DNA of 64,000 nucleotides from Choristoneura fumiferana (lineage: Eukaryota > Arthropoda > Insecta > Lepidoptera > Tortricidae). The stretch spans positions 18,755,111 to 18,819,110 of the forward strand of contig NC_133494.1 in the NCBI RefSeq assembly GCF_025370935.1, in the 5' to 3' direction. Shown here piece by piece: positions 13,045-24,380 of the stretch. The translations under genes and the position numbers were made by a program. The notes under the pieces are model-generated. The model did not search any database. It was given only the letters and a program-made list of their open reading frames with translations, and had not been told where the DNA came from. The stretch's first letter is position 1, and each line of letters begins with the position of its first letter.

Positions 13045-13876
13045 CCACCCTATAATTCTCTCTCATCACTCCATCCGTTCCATCACTGTACTGTTAATAA
13101 TATATGTTCTATTTACCCTTACTGACCTAAATTATTTAAAAAAAAATTGAATGATCCTGAACAAGTAAAAATGGATATTAGTAACTACTTAGAAACTTCC
13201 ACTACCTTCCACTATGATTAACTATTTAACTCTTTCTATCAGATAGATTTTTCAATTTCTAATATTGGTAGGATTCTGTATGAAAGACATTCATTTGGAC
13301 CGCACCATTTCAATGCCGAGCTCGCTCAATATGAATGCGACCTTTTGCTTCAGTATTCCCGACGTAACCTATAAATTCTCCAAAAACTTGGCCATTAGCT
13401 AAAGCAGTGGACTTAGTCAATACCAAGGGTCCGTAATACAGCCACCTTTGGCGGTAGCTATGTCAATTATATTGCAGTCTCCTCTAATATTGTGCGGCTT
13501 GGCTCTGTTGCCAAATCGTGGTCGCTCTGTGACACGGTCTAAGTCGAAGCAGTTGGTGGTTGGTTTTAATTGTCACCTGCTTCTAATATGATGGTATGTT
13601 ACAGACCTAAATGCGAATTGAGTCAAATGTGTAACGTAAATCCAAAACATCTCGCGCAAAAGACATAAGTACTTCGCTTTCTAACTTGTTTCGCAGTTCT
13701 GCATCTTTTAGGTTCTAAAGGTTAAAAGGGTTTAATATAAATATAATGTGATTCTCTATCATCAATCATCAAATGATTTCCTTTTTTTTTTGGCGCAGCT
13801 GCGTAATTTAACTATATTTAACTATATATATCCGTATCCATATCCAGGTTCGAAATGTTACATCTGTCGGCGGCCG
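13045..13876. other. No gene recognised
   Basis: AT-rich DNA without recognised features. Confidence 0.5.
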
Positions 13877-14237
13877 ATCGTAAAATCCGCCAGATCACGA
13901 AATTCCTAGGCATTTCATGAATTGGCTAAGGGACATCCGCCATATCGTTTAAAACTCACCGTTTAACAATTTGCTTAGTGACGTTTAGGCAGATCATGAA
14001 ATTCCTAGGCATATCATGAAATGCCGCCATATGGGTTCTGGCACTTAGCCGGCCGCTGCCGCGGCACGCTCGCTTAGCTCGTCGTACCTAAATTTTTCTT
14101 ATTTTCGGCATATCACGATGTGCCCGGTATAGAGCTAGGAATATCGACAAATGCGTTGCTATAATCGATCTGCCGTATTGTTTCTCAGGCACATCCTGAT
14201 ATGCCTAGGAATTTCGTGATCTGGCGGATTTTACGAT
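13877..14237. mobile_element. MITE-like element with perfect 37-bp inverted ends and internal semipalindromes
   Basis: Positions 13877-13913 and 14201-14237 are exact reverse complements over 37 bases. The 361-bp interior holds 18-bp semipalindromes of the form GGCA.ATC..GA.TTGCC. They lie at 13889, 13909, 13988, 14008, 14107, 14188 and 14208. Three pairs are separated by exactly TA, which recreates CCTAGG at each junction. It has no coding capacity, and no clear target-site duplication was seen. The units could be transposase or recombinase binding sites (inference). Confidence 0.8.
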
Positions 14238-14396
14238 TAAATCGCTCTAAGCACTACACTTGAGCCGCTTTTATTAAACAGTGAATGTCGTAACATAGTT
14301 TTTAGTGTTAATGAGCTGTAACGTGAATTGCCGCAGTTTTCATTTGCCATGAATAACATTATCGAATGAAATTGTCTGCTTTCATTATGAATCGTG

Positions 14397-14532
14397 TACA
14401 GTCAAGGGCAAAGATATCGACACGGCCAAAGTTACAAAAATATGTATACACGACTTTATGCACTTAACATCAAGGCCGTGTATGCATATTTTTGCAACTT
14501 TGCCCGTGTCGATATCTTTGCCCTTGACTGTA
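14397..14532. mobile_element. Mariner-like palindromic MITE with TA target site
   Basis: The element (14399-14530, 132 bp) starts CAGTCAAGGGCAAAGATATC and ends with its reverse complement, so it is almost one hairpin. TA dinucleotides flank it at 14397-14398 and 14531-14532, as expected for Tc1/mariner-mobilised elements. Non-coding. Confidence 0.85.
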
Positions 14533-15859
14533 CCCTATTATGTATGTTAACAAAAAGGTAACTTGACGCTTCTATTCTACATAGTATAGCCAGTTTGTAT
14601 GGAAGCGCAATAATGATGTTAACTAAACTTTTTTTCTTTCAAAATATCCTTTGTCGTATTTCTTAACCTAAGGGGAGTTTTTAATTCGTATAAAATTTTG
14701 GCTGGACCACTTTGAAAAAGGTGATCACATGTGGTCTTTTTCGATGATCAGATCCTGGAGAAAATTGAGGAAGCTCTTAAAATTGTGGGCACATTTATAG
14801 CGATACCGGTATTTTTAAAAGTAACTCGTGTGTTTATTTAATATTGAATCATTCCACTTTATTTATTTCCATTCCATCTTTATCTATTTTGTCGAAAGGC
14901 TTATTGGGTAATGTAGCTTCTTGTTTTGTCACCCTTGCTTTCAATCTTCTGTCGTTTTTAAACGAGTTCCTTATGCTTGTGACATTTATTTATGAAATTC
15001 TATCTGAAAGTTTTTCTAGATCTTTATTTTTATCAATAAAATTTGTATGTGCGGAGGGAGGTCACAATAGAGAGATGTTATTATTAATATTAACAGTACA
15101 TGGTTGCATGGTTATGGTGGTTAATGGTACTCTCAGGATTCAACATGACTTTAAAAAGGTTTTTTTTTAAGTTTTTATTATTGTTTTAAGTCGTGATTAA
15201 GCCCCGGTTGTACTATTAACTATGATAAAAAATCTTAAAACTACGTTACAGTGTATCAAAATAGAATTGGGGCTCAGAATTAAAAGATTCAAGTCAAAAT
15301 TCTAAACCATCTCACACTAAACGCAAAACAGAATAAAAAAAATATAGAAAACAGCCAATCGCACTCGAAAATTGTATCAATACAGACCGACCCGGTTCAA
15401 TCCAACCGGATAACCGCTAACTAAAGCTACTTCCTTAGAACAATTAAACCTCAGCGGTTACGGTTAGCCCGGATTTGGGCCGGGGTTTAAACCAGCAACC
15501 GTATTTGCCTGGGTAAGACATACAGTATCCGAATTAGTAACTATGTGTGCAAATTGATTCGTGATTGATGTTTATCTTACAATTGAATTAATTGGATTTA
15601 TGATTGGAAGTGTAGTTTGTGAAAGGCTTTTGAGGTTATTGATTTAATTTTAGTGTTATATAAGGATAATTTGTTACGCTATTATATATTCTTGCGTCAA
15701 ACAGTTATTCGTTAATCTCAACGATGACAATAACCAAACGAAAATGGAATCAAAAAGATGAAAATCATTATTTCCATGAACGGAACCCTGTGCACGCCAG
15801 TTAGACTCGCATTTGTCCTGGTTACGTAGGCATAATCCATCATTTAGATATTAAACATC
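14533..15859. other. No gene recognised
   Basis: AT-rich DNA. A 108-codon open frame at 14844-15170 (+) has a hydrophobic composition that fits T-rich DNA. I found no domain, splice context or second copy, so it is not called as a gene. Confidence 0.45.
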
Positions 15860-16164
15860 CATCCCAGCCTTTATACCTCCCACTGCTGGGCACAGGCCTC
15901 CTCTCAGAACAAGAGGGCTTGGGCCATAGTTCCCACGCGGGCCCAGTGCGGATTGGGAATTTGGGAACTTCGCACACACCATTGAATTGCTTCGCAGGTA
16001 TGTGCAGGTTTCCTCACGATGTTTTCCTTCACCGTAAAGCTCGTGGTAAGTTTCAAATATAATTCCGCACATGAATTTCGAAAAACTCAGAGGTGCGAGC
16101 CGGGGTTTGAACACGACGCTCTGCTTGAGAGGCGATAGTTTAAACCACTAGGCCACCACGGCTT
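15860..16164 (-). mobile_element. tRNA-derived SINE, family A
   Basis: The reverse complement starts AAGCCGTGGTGGCCTAGTGG (A box) and carries a damaged B box. The body has CACATGAATTTCG/CGAAATTCATGTGC and CGTGAGGAAACCTGCA, and the 3' part contains CCCAGCAGTGGGA. A nearly identical copy with a clean target-site duplication lies at 38953-39262. The 3' end resembles that of the RTE LINEs, suggesting RTE-driven mobilisation. Confidence 0.85.
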
Positions 16165-16354
16165 CATTATTGTTAAACATGTTATTATATTATTAATACA
16201 AAACAATACAAATATTATTTATTGCTCACCACAAATCAGTACAAAAAATGTAAAATGGAAACACAAAATCAGGGTAGACAATAGGCGGTCTTATTTTAGC
16301 GCTTAAAAGCGATTAATATTTCATTTTACTGGATGTATGTGAAGGAAGGCAATA

Positions 16355-16389
16355 ACAGCTTAGTGGACGTCCTACGGCTGGTATTAATC

Positions 16390-16436
<47 letters not shown>
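16355..16436 (+). mobile_element. RTE LINE 3' terminus with ATG microsatellite
   Basis: The stretch GTGGACGTCCTACGGCTGG matches the last bases of the RTE copies and is followed by (ATG)n at 16390-16436. Only the very 3' end remains. Confidence 0.6.
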
Positions 16437-16438
<2 letters not shown>

Positions 16439-16481
16439 CATTCCTTAAACGGAACACATCTGCAAGCATTTTCGCTCTTCC

Positions 16482-16673
16482 TTCATCAATCGCACAGCAA
16501 AGGAGTGTAATTCCCTGCCTGCGACTGTGTTTCCTGAACACTACAATTTGGCCGCTTTCAAGTCTAGGGTGAATGAGCATTTACTAGACAAGCGTGCTCC
16601 ATCGTAGGCCTCTTCCTCGCTTTCCATCAGGCGTGATTGTGGCCAAACGCAAGCCTATATTGTATAAAAAAAA
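16482..16673 (+). pseudogene. LINE reverse-transcriptase C-terminus and 3' UTR remnant
   Basis: An open stretch ending at TAG 16607 reads as the C-terminal tail typical of R1/CR1/Jockey-type LINE proteins (NSLPA.VFPEHYNL..FKSRVN.HLL). It is followed by a 3' UTR (GCGTGATTGTGGCCAAACGC) and an A-run at 16665-16673. Everything upstream is missing. It abuts an RTE tail, so two truncated LINEs sit back to back. Confidence 0.65.
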
Positions 16674-16711
16674 CCTACTTGCTATTCACGAGGTTTCCAA
16701 ATTATTATTTT

Positions 16712-17301
16712 TACCCGACTGCGAAGAAGGATTTAGAAGGGTTTTGTGTTTGGCGCGTATGTATGTATGTCTATTCCTATGTCCTCTCGAAACTACTTAA
16801 CGGCTTAACCGATTTTGATAACTTATACGTCATTGGATTCGTTTTAATGACGCGAGTGACACTGGGTACATTTCATTCTTAAAAAATCAAAATGGCGGAT
16901 TTTTGGCGCCCAATTGTAATTTTTCTAAAAATGTTTTTTATTCAAACCTATCAAGTGGGGTATCAAATGAAAGCTAATAATTAGCCCATTCTAAAAATAT
17001 ATGGGTTATAACCGTTTTAATATACCATTTTCACAGAAAAGTGTGAAATAAAACAATAAATTAAAAAAATCAAAAACCCGACTGCCTTAAAAATACTAAA
17101 AAGAAGAAAACAAGTCTAGTGGGCTAGAACTTTGTTAAGTAGCTAACTTAAGTTCAACAGTCGGGACCCATTTAAATCGTGACGCTCAAAAATTCTTACC
17201 AAATGGGTCCCGACTGTTGAACTTTAAGTTAGCTACTTAACAAAGTTCTAGCCCACTAGACTTGTTTTTTTCTTTTGAGTATTTTTAAGGCATTCGGGTT
17301 T
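16712..17301. mobile_element. Non-autonomous element with ACCCGACTGC ends and a long hairpin
   Basis: The region starts ACCCGACTGCGAAGAAGG and ends GCATTCGGGT. Its last part, 17075-17301, is an imperfect palindrome with arms of about 100 bp (CTAGTGGGCTAGAACTTTGT on one side, its complement on the other) and a spacer of about 28 bp. The first part carries GGCTTAACCGATTTTGATAA, a segment found in many moth repeats. It may be one element or two that share end sequences. Confidence 0.6.
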
Positions 17302-17727
17302 TTTATTATTTTTATTTTTTTGCAACAATTTTCCCCGTGCAGAAAAGCGTAGCAAAAAAGGGCCCATAACCATTTTAAGTATAATACAGTAAAAATAAAT
17401 AGAAATGGGCATCCCCTAATGTTCCGCTGCCCCATGTGGTCCGAGGCGATGAAATTCAATAGCAGAATAGCCCCCCCGAGAGCTGTTACGTTGGAGGAGC
17501 AAATGTAGACCCAAAGCGATTAATATCGTTTGTAAATATCGAAGCATACAGGTTGATTCAAAATAGACATTACCATTTTGGTTTTGACAAAAAAAACAAC
17601 GGTATAAAGACGGCAACATTCGGTCTTCGGTTTACCACCACTTAGAATACCTATGCCACTGTTAAGTTTTAAAAACTAGTTCGGAACCATTTGCTCGAAA
17701 AACAAAAGAACCTCTGTTGAAAAAATG

Positions 17728-17729
<2 letters not shown>
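17302..17729. other. No gene recognised
   Basis: No gene or repeat recognised. Confidence 0.45.
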
Positions 17730-17804
<75 letters not shown>

Positions 17805-17823
17805 GCATGCACGCACGCACGCA
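17730..17823. repeat. CA microsatellite
   Basis: Uninterrupted (AC)n to about 17800, then a degenerate GCAC/GCATGCAC end. Unlike the CA runs at 24.2 and 47.0 kb, this one shows no Helitron-like flanks. Confidence 0.95.
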
Positions 17824-17895
17824 CGATTCATCATGTTGAAGGATCCATTTCATGGAAATTTTTGGTCCAGTGTAATTTTTTAAATCTTAAAAAAC

Positions 17896-18157
17896 ACCAC
17901 TCTTAGTTCGAAAATACAAACTGAAATATAGATGCATAGAAAAACCAGAAAAATAACACTAGTGCTGGGAATCGAACCCAGGTCCTCGCCATTCCGTGCC
18001 ACGTGCTATACCACTACACCACCACTGGACTGGACTGTCCAGTGGTGGTGTAGTGATATATGAGTTTTACGGGATGACCGTAAAAGTAACAAAAAATTTG
18101 GAATTGAAATAAAAAATACAAAAAGATTCCAAAAAACCAATCTTACCACTCTTAGTT
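17896..18157. mobile_element. Inverted (twin-primed-like) SINE of family C with 13-bp target-site duplication
   Basis: The duplication ACCACTCTTAGTT (17896-17908 and 18145-18157) bounds a composite. First comes the 5' half of a family C SINE in reverse (GGGAATCGAACCC, then CCACCACTGGAC). Next is a second head in forward orientation (GTCCAGTGGTGGTGTAGTG), and then the 3' half (GTTTTACGGGATGACCG to CCAATCTT). A single duplication means the composite entered as one event. This is the layout expected from twin priming during target-primed reverse transcription, plus a short extra head copy at the junction. Confidence 0.8.
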
Positions 18158-18235
18158 GTTTAAAATAAAAATCTTTATTTTTATTAATATTATAAAATAT
18201 GTATTTCAAATCAGGAAAAATTATAATTTACCTAT

Positions 18236-18424
18236 TTGAAAGAAAGAAAGAAAGAAAACATTTATTCGTGACATTACATGACGTGAAGTGACATGGATAG
18301 GAATAATAATAATAAAAACAGAAATAGAATTCGCGCTGTCATCGTTCATCCACCATTACATCTCATATTTCGTTTTCTAGAATTTTTACCGTACAACGGC
18401 AAAACCTATTAGACACTGGCAATA
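18236..18424. repeat. GAAA microsatellite and interspersed repeat
   Basis: (GAAA)n at 18238-18258 is followed by AACATTTATTCGTGACATT. A second segment, CGCGCTGTCATCGTTCATCC to AACGGCAAAACCTATTAGAC, recurs in reverse at 41346-41445. It is probably the 3' end of a retroelement, of undetermined class. Confidence 0.55.
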
Positions 18425-18427
18425 TTG

Positions 18428-18589
18428 TTACCCCATTATTCATAAACGACAATTAAACCTATTTTAGTTAAAATGCCGCTAAAATTCGTTTGTCCTTATC
18501 TGTCACTTAGACATTTGTATTTGTTAGAAAAGGACAAAGCATTTGTTAGTTAACATAGGCTTGTTAAGTATTATGAATAAGGGGGTTAC
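18428..18589. mobile_element. MITE with TTACCCC..GGGGGTTA ends
   Basis: The left end, TTACCCCATTATTCATAA, is complementary with few mismatches to the right end, TTATGAATAAGGGGGTTA. The inner parts (TAAACCTATTTTAGTTAA and GTTAACATAGGCTTGTTAA) are complementary too. About 160 bp, non-coding. Confidence 0.65.
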
Positions 18590-20041
18590 TATTTAATAAT
18601 ATATATTAATATATTTTATTTTGTAATATTTAACTATAAAAACCAATTTTCATAAAATGAACACGCTGTATTTCAAACGTCAATAAAGATCAACGGGGAT
18701 AAAGTAACATATTTTATTAAAATCATTTGCGCCCCAATAGTGACGCGTCACGATCATTTATCAAGATCTAGGGATCGAAATTAATAATTTTTTGGTGAAA
18801 ATATTGCAATTCATAAATTACTAAATTAATCTCTGCTTTCATACTGGAATGCAAGCTTTTCCAATAATATTACTTAATCAATTTTGATGAAAATTTCAAG
18901 AATTAAATAACGTGACAAAAAATCATAGTTTTCCAGTTTTCTACCAAGCTAAAACTAAGGTCAAAGACCTGCCCAATAAAAAAAAAACAATTGCGGAATA
19001 TTATGCGAGTGCAGCATCACTTCAGAACGGCTGCACTATTTTATATATTTTTTTACTGTATTGACATTGTCAGGATACGGTTTGCGTGAAAGAAAATGTT
19101 TACAAATCTCTGTAGAAAAGTAAAAAAAGTGGATTAAAAAATCTGTGTGTGTGAAATATTGCAATTCATAATGCCACAGCAATCTATGGAAATAGTTTTA
19201 TTAACGCAAGAGTTTTATCACACAGTAGCTACTTCTAAATCCATCTAAACGTGTTTAAAAAAAAACTGTAAAATCTATACCTAAGCATAACAACAATAAA
19301 AACTAAGTTCGTTTCAACACTTCAATATTTTTTCAATCTACCCCCACAACCAACGGCCAAATCTGTCCTTAAAATCTTACAAAACACAAACGCAGATCAA
19401 ATTTCCAACATCTGCCGCAATCTTCAATAGAAAAACTCTTACACATTGTAAGATACTGTTAATTTTGCACCCACTGATACAGATTCAACAATGGCTTCTC
19501 ACAAAAGCTACATCTGTCGTAGCAGATGGCCAGGGCCGTCACGCTTAAGTTGATATGTTATCTTTGTTATTGGAATTGATACGGTTTGTTATTGATTTCT
19601 TGGCGTTTTAGGACACTGTGATAACCAGTAGGATTGAGTAACGGTCAAAACTGAAATAGAATAGGTGCAGAAATTTTCATGTTGAAATTTTATCTTGTTA
19701 CTTGTAACTTGTAGGTACTATTATTATTCTGTGCCTTGTGATATTTTTTTGCAAATAAATAAAATTAAACACCTTTTATTGCGACAATTTTTTAATCAAT
19801 TAATATCAAAATTTTACTCGTATGCTCCGCTTTGAATTATATTTGATAATATTAATCTATTAATGAATTCTAAGCTTTATGCCAATTACTTATATTAAAC
19901 AAAGGATTCTATTCAATTCGACTCTCAGATTTTTGTTCCAACAAACAATGCCTGAGTAGGCGTTAATCATAAATTAAGTGAAAATAAAACAGTTTGAGAA
20001 AGGGCAGCTGCGTGGTGCGGGACAAATCAAAATTCAAAGTT
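18590..20041. other. No gene recognised
   Basis: Very AT-rich DNA with no recognised gene or repeat. Confidence 0.5.
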
Positions 20042-20165
20042 CAAGTAATTTATTCAGTAAATAGGCCGCAATGGGCACTTTTACACGTCATTTTTAAACT
20101 ACCAGCGCTTTCGGAAAGACCATCATTGCCAAGAAGAATGCGCCGCAAGAAATTAGGCAGTCATT
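20042..20165 (-). repeat. Probable LINE 3'-end fragment
   Basis: CAAGTAATTTATTCAGTAAA, then CAGCGCTTTCGGAAAGACC and AAGAAGAATGCGCCGCAAGA, resembles the minus-oriented 3' end of a widespread moth LINE. Recognition is by eye only. Confidence 0.4.
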
Positions 20166-20690
20166 AAAAAAAATACAAATAAAATACTTAAGAACTACAG
20201 TATACAATTAAAGAACAAAAAATACAAAAATAATAATAATAAAGGGATGTATGGGGTCCCTACGTTCAGTGGACGTGTAGAATGCTTCCAAGTTAGATTT
20301 GTTTTATGAAAATTCCGAAAAAAACATGGTTTTATAGAAAATTGTGAGTTGGGCAATGAAACAGTTTGGCAAATTAAACGTCTGAGAATCATAAGTTGGG
20401 AAAAGGAGGTGAACCCGGAAATTCATTATGCACTCCACCTGTACACAACCCTAGCAGCCATAGTAATCCCGGTCCTGTCCCTCATCCACCTGTCCCACAG
20501 TCCCAGGATACTCGCGGCTTACCCACTCCTGGCAGATTGATGGCTTCATACACTTCTATACATAAATATATTGTGTCGGTATTCAGGTAATTGAGACGTC
20601 CGGGTTCGTAACCCACGTTAGAATCCGGTACAGTAAAGGCCCGGATTAAAGCATTATGGGAGTCGCTTTAGTTGGATACGTCGTGGACGA
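20166..20690. other. No gene recognised
   Basis: A GC-richer patch at about 20396-20545 (ATCCCGGTCCTGTCCCTCAT) and a B-box-like GGGTTCGTAACCC near 20602 may be decayed repeat, but I cannot assign either. Confidence 0.4.
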
Positions 20691-20945
20691 CGACGATGAT
20701 GATTATGATGGAGATTATGATGTTGATGGTGGTGATGATGATGATGAACATGGTGGTGGCGATGATGATGGTAATGATGATGATAATGACGATGATAGTT
20801 ATGATACAGACAGTAATTATGCTGATGGTGATGATGATGATTATAGTTAACACATGGGCAGTAATTAGTGTAATTACAATGATGATTATGATAGCGGTGA
20901 TGATGACGATGATGGTGGCGATGATTATGATAGGTAATGATAATC
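20691..20945. repeat. Degenerate GAT/GATGGT simple-repeat array
   Basis: About 250 bp composed almost wholly of imperfect GAT, GATGGT and GATGAC units. Open frames here would encode runs of Asp, Met or His; these are by-products of the repeat and not genes. Confidence 0.9.
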
Positions 20946-21737
20946 ACCACCAGTTTAAAAGTGAAGGTGTAAAAAACATCCATCTATTCACACAAACTTT
21001 CGCGTTTATTAGTTTCGAATATTGACCTGTATCTTACCTACTATATGATCCATTAAACTACCGGAAACAGCGTCTTTGCAATACGCAACACTGTAACCCG
21101 ATACTTAAATACACTGTATGTAAATTTCACACCCGATGGGCGTAATTTGGAGTTGAAATGAAAAAAGAAACCATAAAATTTCCAGCAAAAAGCGACATCC
21201 GCTACGAGTTGCACGATTATGTACGCTCTGTTGAAGGATTTAATTCTAATACTTAACCATAGTGTAAAAATAACGAGTGAGGTAACTCGGCAGTATAGAT
21301 CGGGGAGCTACGAGGAATACGGGAATTTTTTAAAATCACATTGCTAGAGGATCACATTCGAAAAGTGTCTGAATTTTAAATTCAAATAAAGTATCTAATA
21401 TAAAATTACAGCTCTAACTCGTTTTATCGATAAGTTAAAAAAATATATATTTTACCTGGAATTAAAATAGCATTTCTTTAATAACTTATATATTAAATCT
21501 ACAACTACAAACTATAAACACCAAAAAAACTTTAAACTAAAGCCACCGCTTGATCTGTAATTTTATAGCAATACAGTGACGTGATTGAAAATTGTCCCCA
21601 AGAACGCTGTTCTGCCATCAACGCTAATCTACAGTTATAGGACTCACACACAGGCTCTTGTTTGAGCTATAGCTAGAACTCGACCGCTTAGAGTAGTAAG
21701 CACCAAGAAAAAAGTGCATCTTCTATTAGAAATTGTT
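20946..21737. other. No gene recognised
   Basis: AT-rich DNA without recognised features. Confidence 0.5.
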
Positions 21738-22016
21738 AAACTATGAATTGCGAAACTAAAGTGGCAGTGGGCGGGGCACATTGCTCGCAGGACTGATGGC
21801 CGATGGGGTCAGAAGGTTCTCGAATGGCGTCCGCGGACCGGGAGACGAGCTGTCGGTAGGCCTCCAACAAGATGGAGCGACGACTTGGTTAAGATCGCGG
21901 GATCGCGGTGGATGCGGAAAGCACAAGACCGGTCTGAGTGGAGAGCCTTGGGGGAGGCCTATGTCCAGCAGTGGACGTCTTTCGGCTGACATGATGATGA
22001 TGATGAAACTATGAAT
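21738..22016 (+). mobile_element. 5'-truncated RTE LINE with 11-bp target-site duplication
   Basis: AAACTATGAAT at 21738-21748 and 22006-22016 flanks a 257-bp RTE 3' end (21749-22005). It encodes the C-terminus (AKLKWQWAGHIARRTDGRWG, VLEWRPRTGRRAVGRPPT) and ends in a TGA-repeat tail. The reading frame is largely intact over this short stretch, suggesting a fairly recent insertion. Confidence 0.88.
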
Positions 22017-22206
22017 GTACTCATGTTCCGGTGTGGGATGCAGACATACGTTAAGAAAAAGACCGCTTGCAAGTCATTCTTGCGCATGAACGCGTCATAA
22101 CGGACATGAAGAGTGAGAATAGGTATGTAATAAAATCGGCTGTCATCTTCACCCCAGCATAGCCTTAGTGGCGTAACTACATGAAGTCACCATTTATAGC
22201 ACCTGT

Positions 22207-22388
22207 TCATCATCATCGTCACATCAGCCGTAGGAAATACATTGCTGGTCACAGGTCTCCAGTCGCTTCGGTCGAAAGCGGCCTGCATCCACAATCCACT
22301 GTGAGCCGGCTCATCCATCTCGTTGGTCGTCCTACGCTGCGCTTGCCGATCCGCGGTCACCATTCCAGAACTTTTGAATCTGTTCATC
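22207..22388 (-). mobile_element. RTE LINE 3' end, second subfamily
   Basis: On the minus strand the fragment ends in GTGACGATGATGATGA. Internal text CCTACGCTGCGCTTGCCGAT and CATCTCGTTGGTCGTCC matches the copies at 25360, 38689 and 50272. It is truncated and decayed. Confidence 0.7.
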
Positions 22389-22540
22389 TGTGCGTTGGAT
22401 CAAACCTGTTACGCATTTTAAGTGTGTAGTGAATAATGTTTTGCCGTCGTATTTTATCGGAAAAGTCGTATCTTATCTATCTCGCTTTCTCAAAAAACTT
22501 ACTGAAGTTAACTGAACCCCGACAAAATACGATGGAAGTT

Positions 22541-22590
22541 ATTCTCACACACACACACACAAACATCACGCCTGTATTCCCAAATGGTTA
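22541..22590 (+). repeat. CA run with ATCACGCCTGTATTCCCAAA fragment
   Basis: (AC)n is followed by AAACATCACGCCTGTATTCC, the same junction as at 7664-7700. Confidence 0.6.
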
Positions 22591-24094
22591 TTCTCTAGAT
22601 CTATATTTATTTTTGTATTCGGTACTCGAAGTGTGACCAACTTTAATTATTTTAATTTACAATTACAAGTGTCCGAAGTTCCTATTAAATTCCTCAACTT
22701 CTGTAAATTCCGACAGAATTATTGAAGACTTGATTTACTTGCAAATCCCTCATTTTACTTTAAAAGTACCAATAAGGAATCGTTCGAAACTCGATCGGGC
22801 GTGAACCGAGGACGGTGTTTTCGCATTTATGTTGAAGTATCGAAATTTTGAACTTTTTTAATTTTAAACTTCGGCGGTTTTGTCGGAATCCGGGAAAAAG
22901 GGGGACGAAGTTGGCAGACAAAAGTAGCTTGTGTACGTAATGTCCTTTTAGTTTAGTGAATTTATTTATAGACTGAGTTCTAAGTGAGCCTACGAAACCC
23001 TTATTTATGTTGCCATAATCTACTTCTGTGCCTATACACACACCCTATGGCTGTATCTCTATAGAAGAAAGACCGTAATAAATATGTATGTCTAGTCTAC
23101 ACTTTCATTTTCTATAAAAAGATAGAATGTAAATTTCATTTTCATGATTTTTGCGTTAAGTAACCTTTTATTTTCTAATTGTACTCCGTTTAAATTATTT
23201 AAGTAAAACGGACGGATGGACGGACAGCGAAGTCTTAGTAATAGGGTTTTCTTTTTTACCCTTTGGGTACGGAACCCTAAAAATTGTGTTCCATGCATGT
23301 TTCCCGTTACTAGTTGTGCATACTTCAACCGACGTCACTAAAGCTGTTGCACGGGTATCACTCAATTTACAAACAGTAGCCTCACGTATTCATTAAGCAC
23401 CTAGCTTGCTCACAAGTTTTCTAACAAAACAAACAGACAGAAATTCCTAACAAGATATCCGTGTTAACTTGATACTACTGTATCCAGCGGAGTTCTCTGC
23501 AAATTCGTTATTGTGCTGTTTAGGCTTTCCCTTACACCGTTAATTAAGGGAGTATATGTGATTAGAAGAAACTGGCGAAATTTAGTTTAAGATCGTTTGT
23601 TTAGGTTTTATTTTCTACTACAATTTATTGGCGGCTTTTCTCACGTGAAGCATTAGGTCTGCAATTTCGGCATGTTACGAAAGTCCTATTAGGATTTCCA
23701 AAAATTATTTGGATTGAAAGCTAAATTATTGTTTTTGAGCAGGTAGTGACCTGGGCGACCGAGATTTCCACAATACCTATTCTTTTTTTTTCTAATTCGA
23801 TTTTTGATCTAAGTAGCGAATTTAAACTGACTAACAGCACGAGTGTATACCCAGCATAACAATCAATGGAAAATGAAACCGATGAGTTTCGTGCATGAAT
23901 AGCCGCGTTGAACGATTCACTTACTGCATTCAAAAGCGATCAAGTCAATTTATTTCGCCGTGTATTTTAACGAATGACGTCACTGTGATATGCATACAAA
24001 CAAAAGCTGCTTAACATACAACCATGAAGCATCTACGAGAGGAGTTGATTTTAGCTCATATTTGTTCAGATTTTATCACAATACATGTTAAAAT
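22591..24094. other. No gene recognised
   Basis: Mostly AT-rich DNA. At 23205-23282 lies a reverse fragment of the GGGTTCCGTA repeat (GGACGGATGGACGGACAGC, GGGTACGGAACCCTAAAAA). Confidence 0.5.
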
Positions 24095-24183
24095 TAAATG
24101 AAATTCCGTGGGAATATCGGGATAAAAAGCACCTAAATTTCATCATTATTCGTGCTGTCGTTTTGGCATGAAGGAGTAACAAA

Positions 24184-24258
<75 letters not shown>

Positions 24259-24305
24259 GCTCAAACTTTACTCACAAAATTTCACTTTTATAATATTAGT
24301 ACTGA
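24095..24305 (-). mobile_element. Lep1-like Helitron-type fragment with CT/CA microsatellite
   Basis: The reverse complement reads TATTATAAAAGTGAAATT, then a GT/GA microsatellite (24184-24257), GTTACTCCTTCATGCCAAAA and ATCCCGATATTCCCACGG. These are hallmarks of the Lep1-type repeats at 46795, 47766 and 48483. It ends about 75 bp upstream of the Dok-7-like exon. Confidence 0.7.
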
Positions 24306-24380
24306 CTTTTTCTTCTATTCTTTATTTCATTTTTATTAAGAGTTCTTGCAACGTGCAATTAAAACCTTCTCTTGTTCCAG

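Noticed and set aside
14844..15170. A 108-codon hydrophobic open frame
   Set aside because: The hydrophobic residues follow from T-rich codons; no family resemblance was seen on either strand.
16326..16580. Open frames of 79-84 codons on both strands across the ATG repeat
   Set aside because: They consist of poly-Met or poly-Ile from (ATG)n and read through truncated LINE ends in the wrong frame.
20656..21025. Overlapping open frames on both strands rich in Asp, Met or His
   Set aside because: They are translations of an imperfect GAT/ATC simple repeat; all frames are open because the units lack stop codons.
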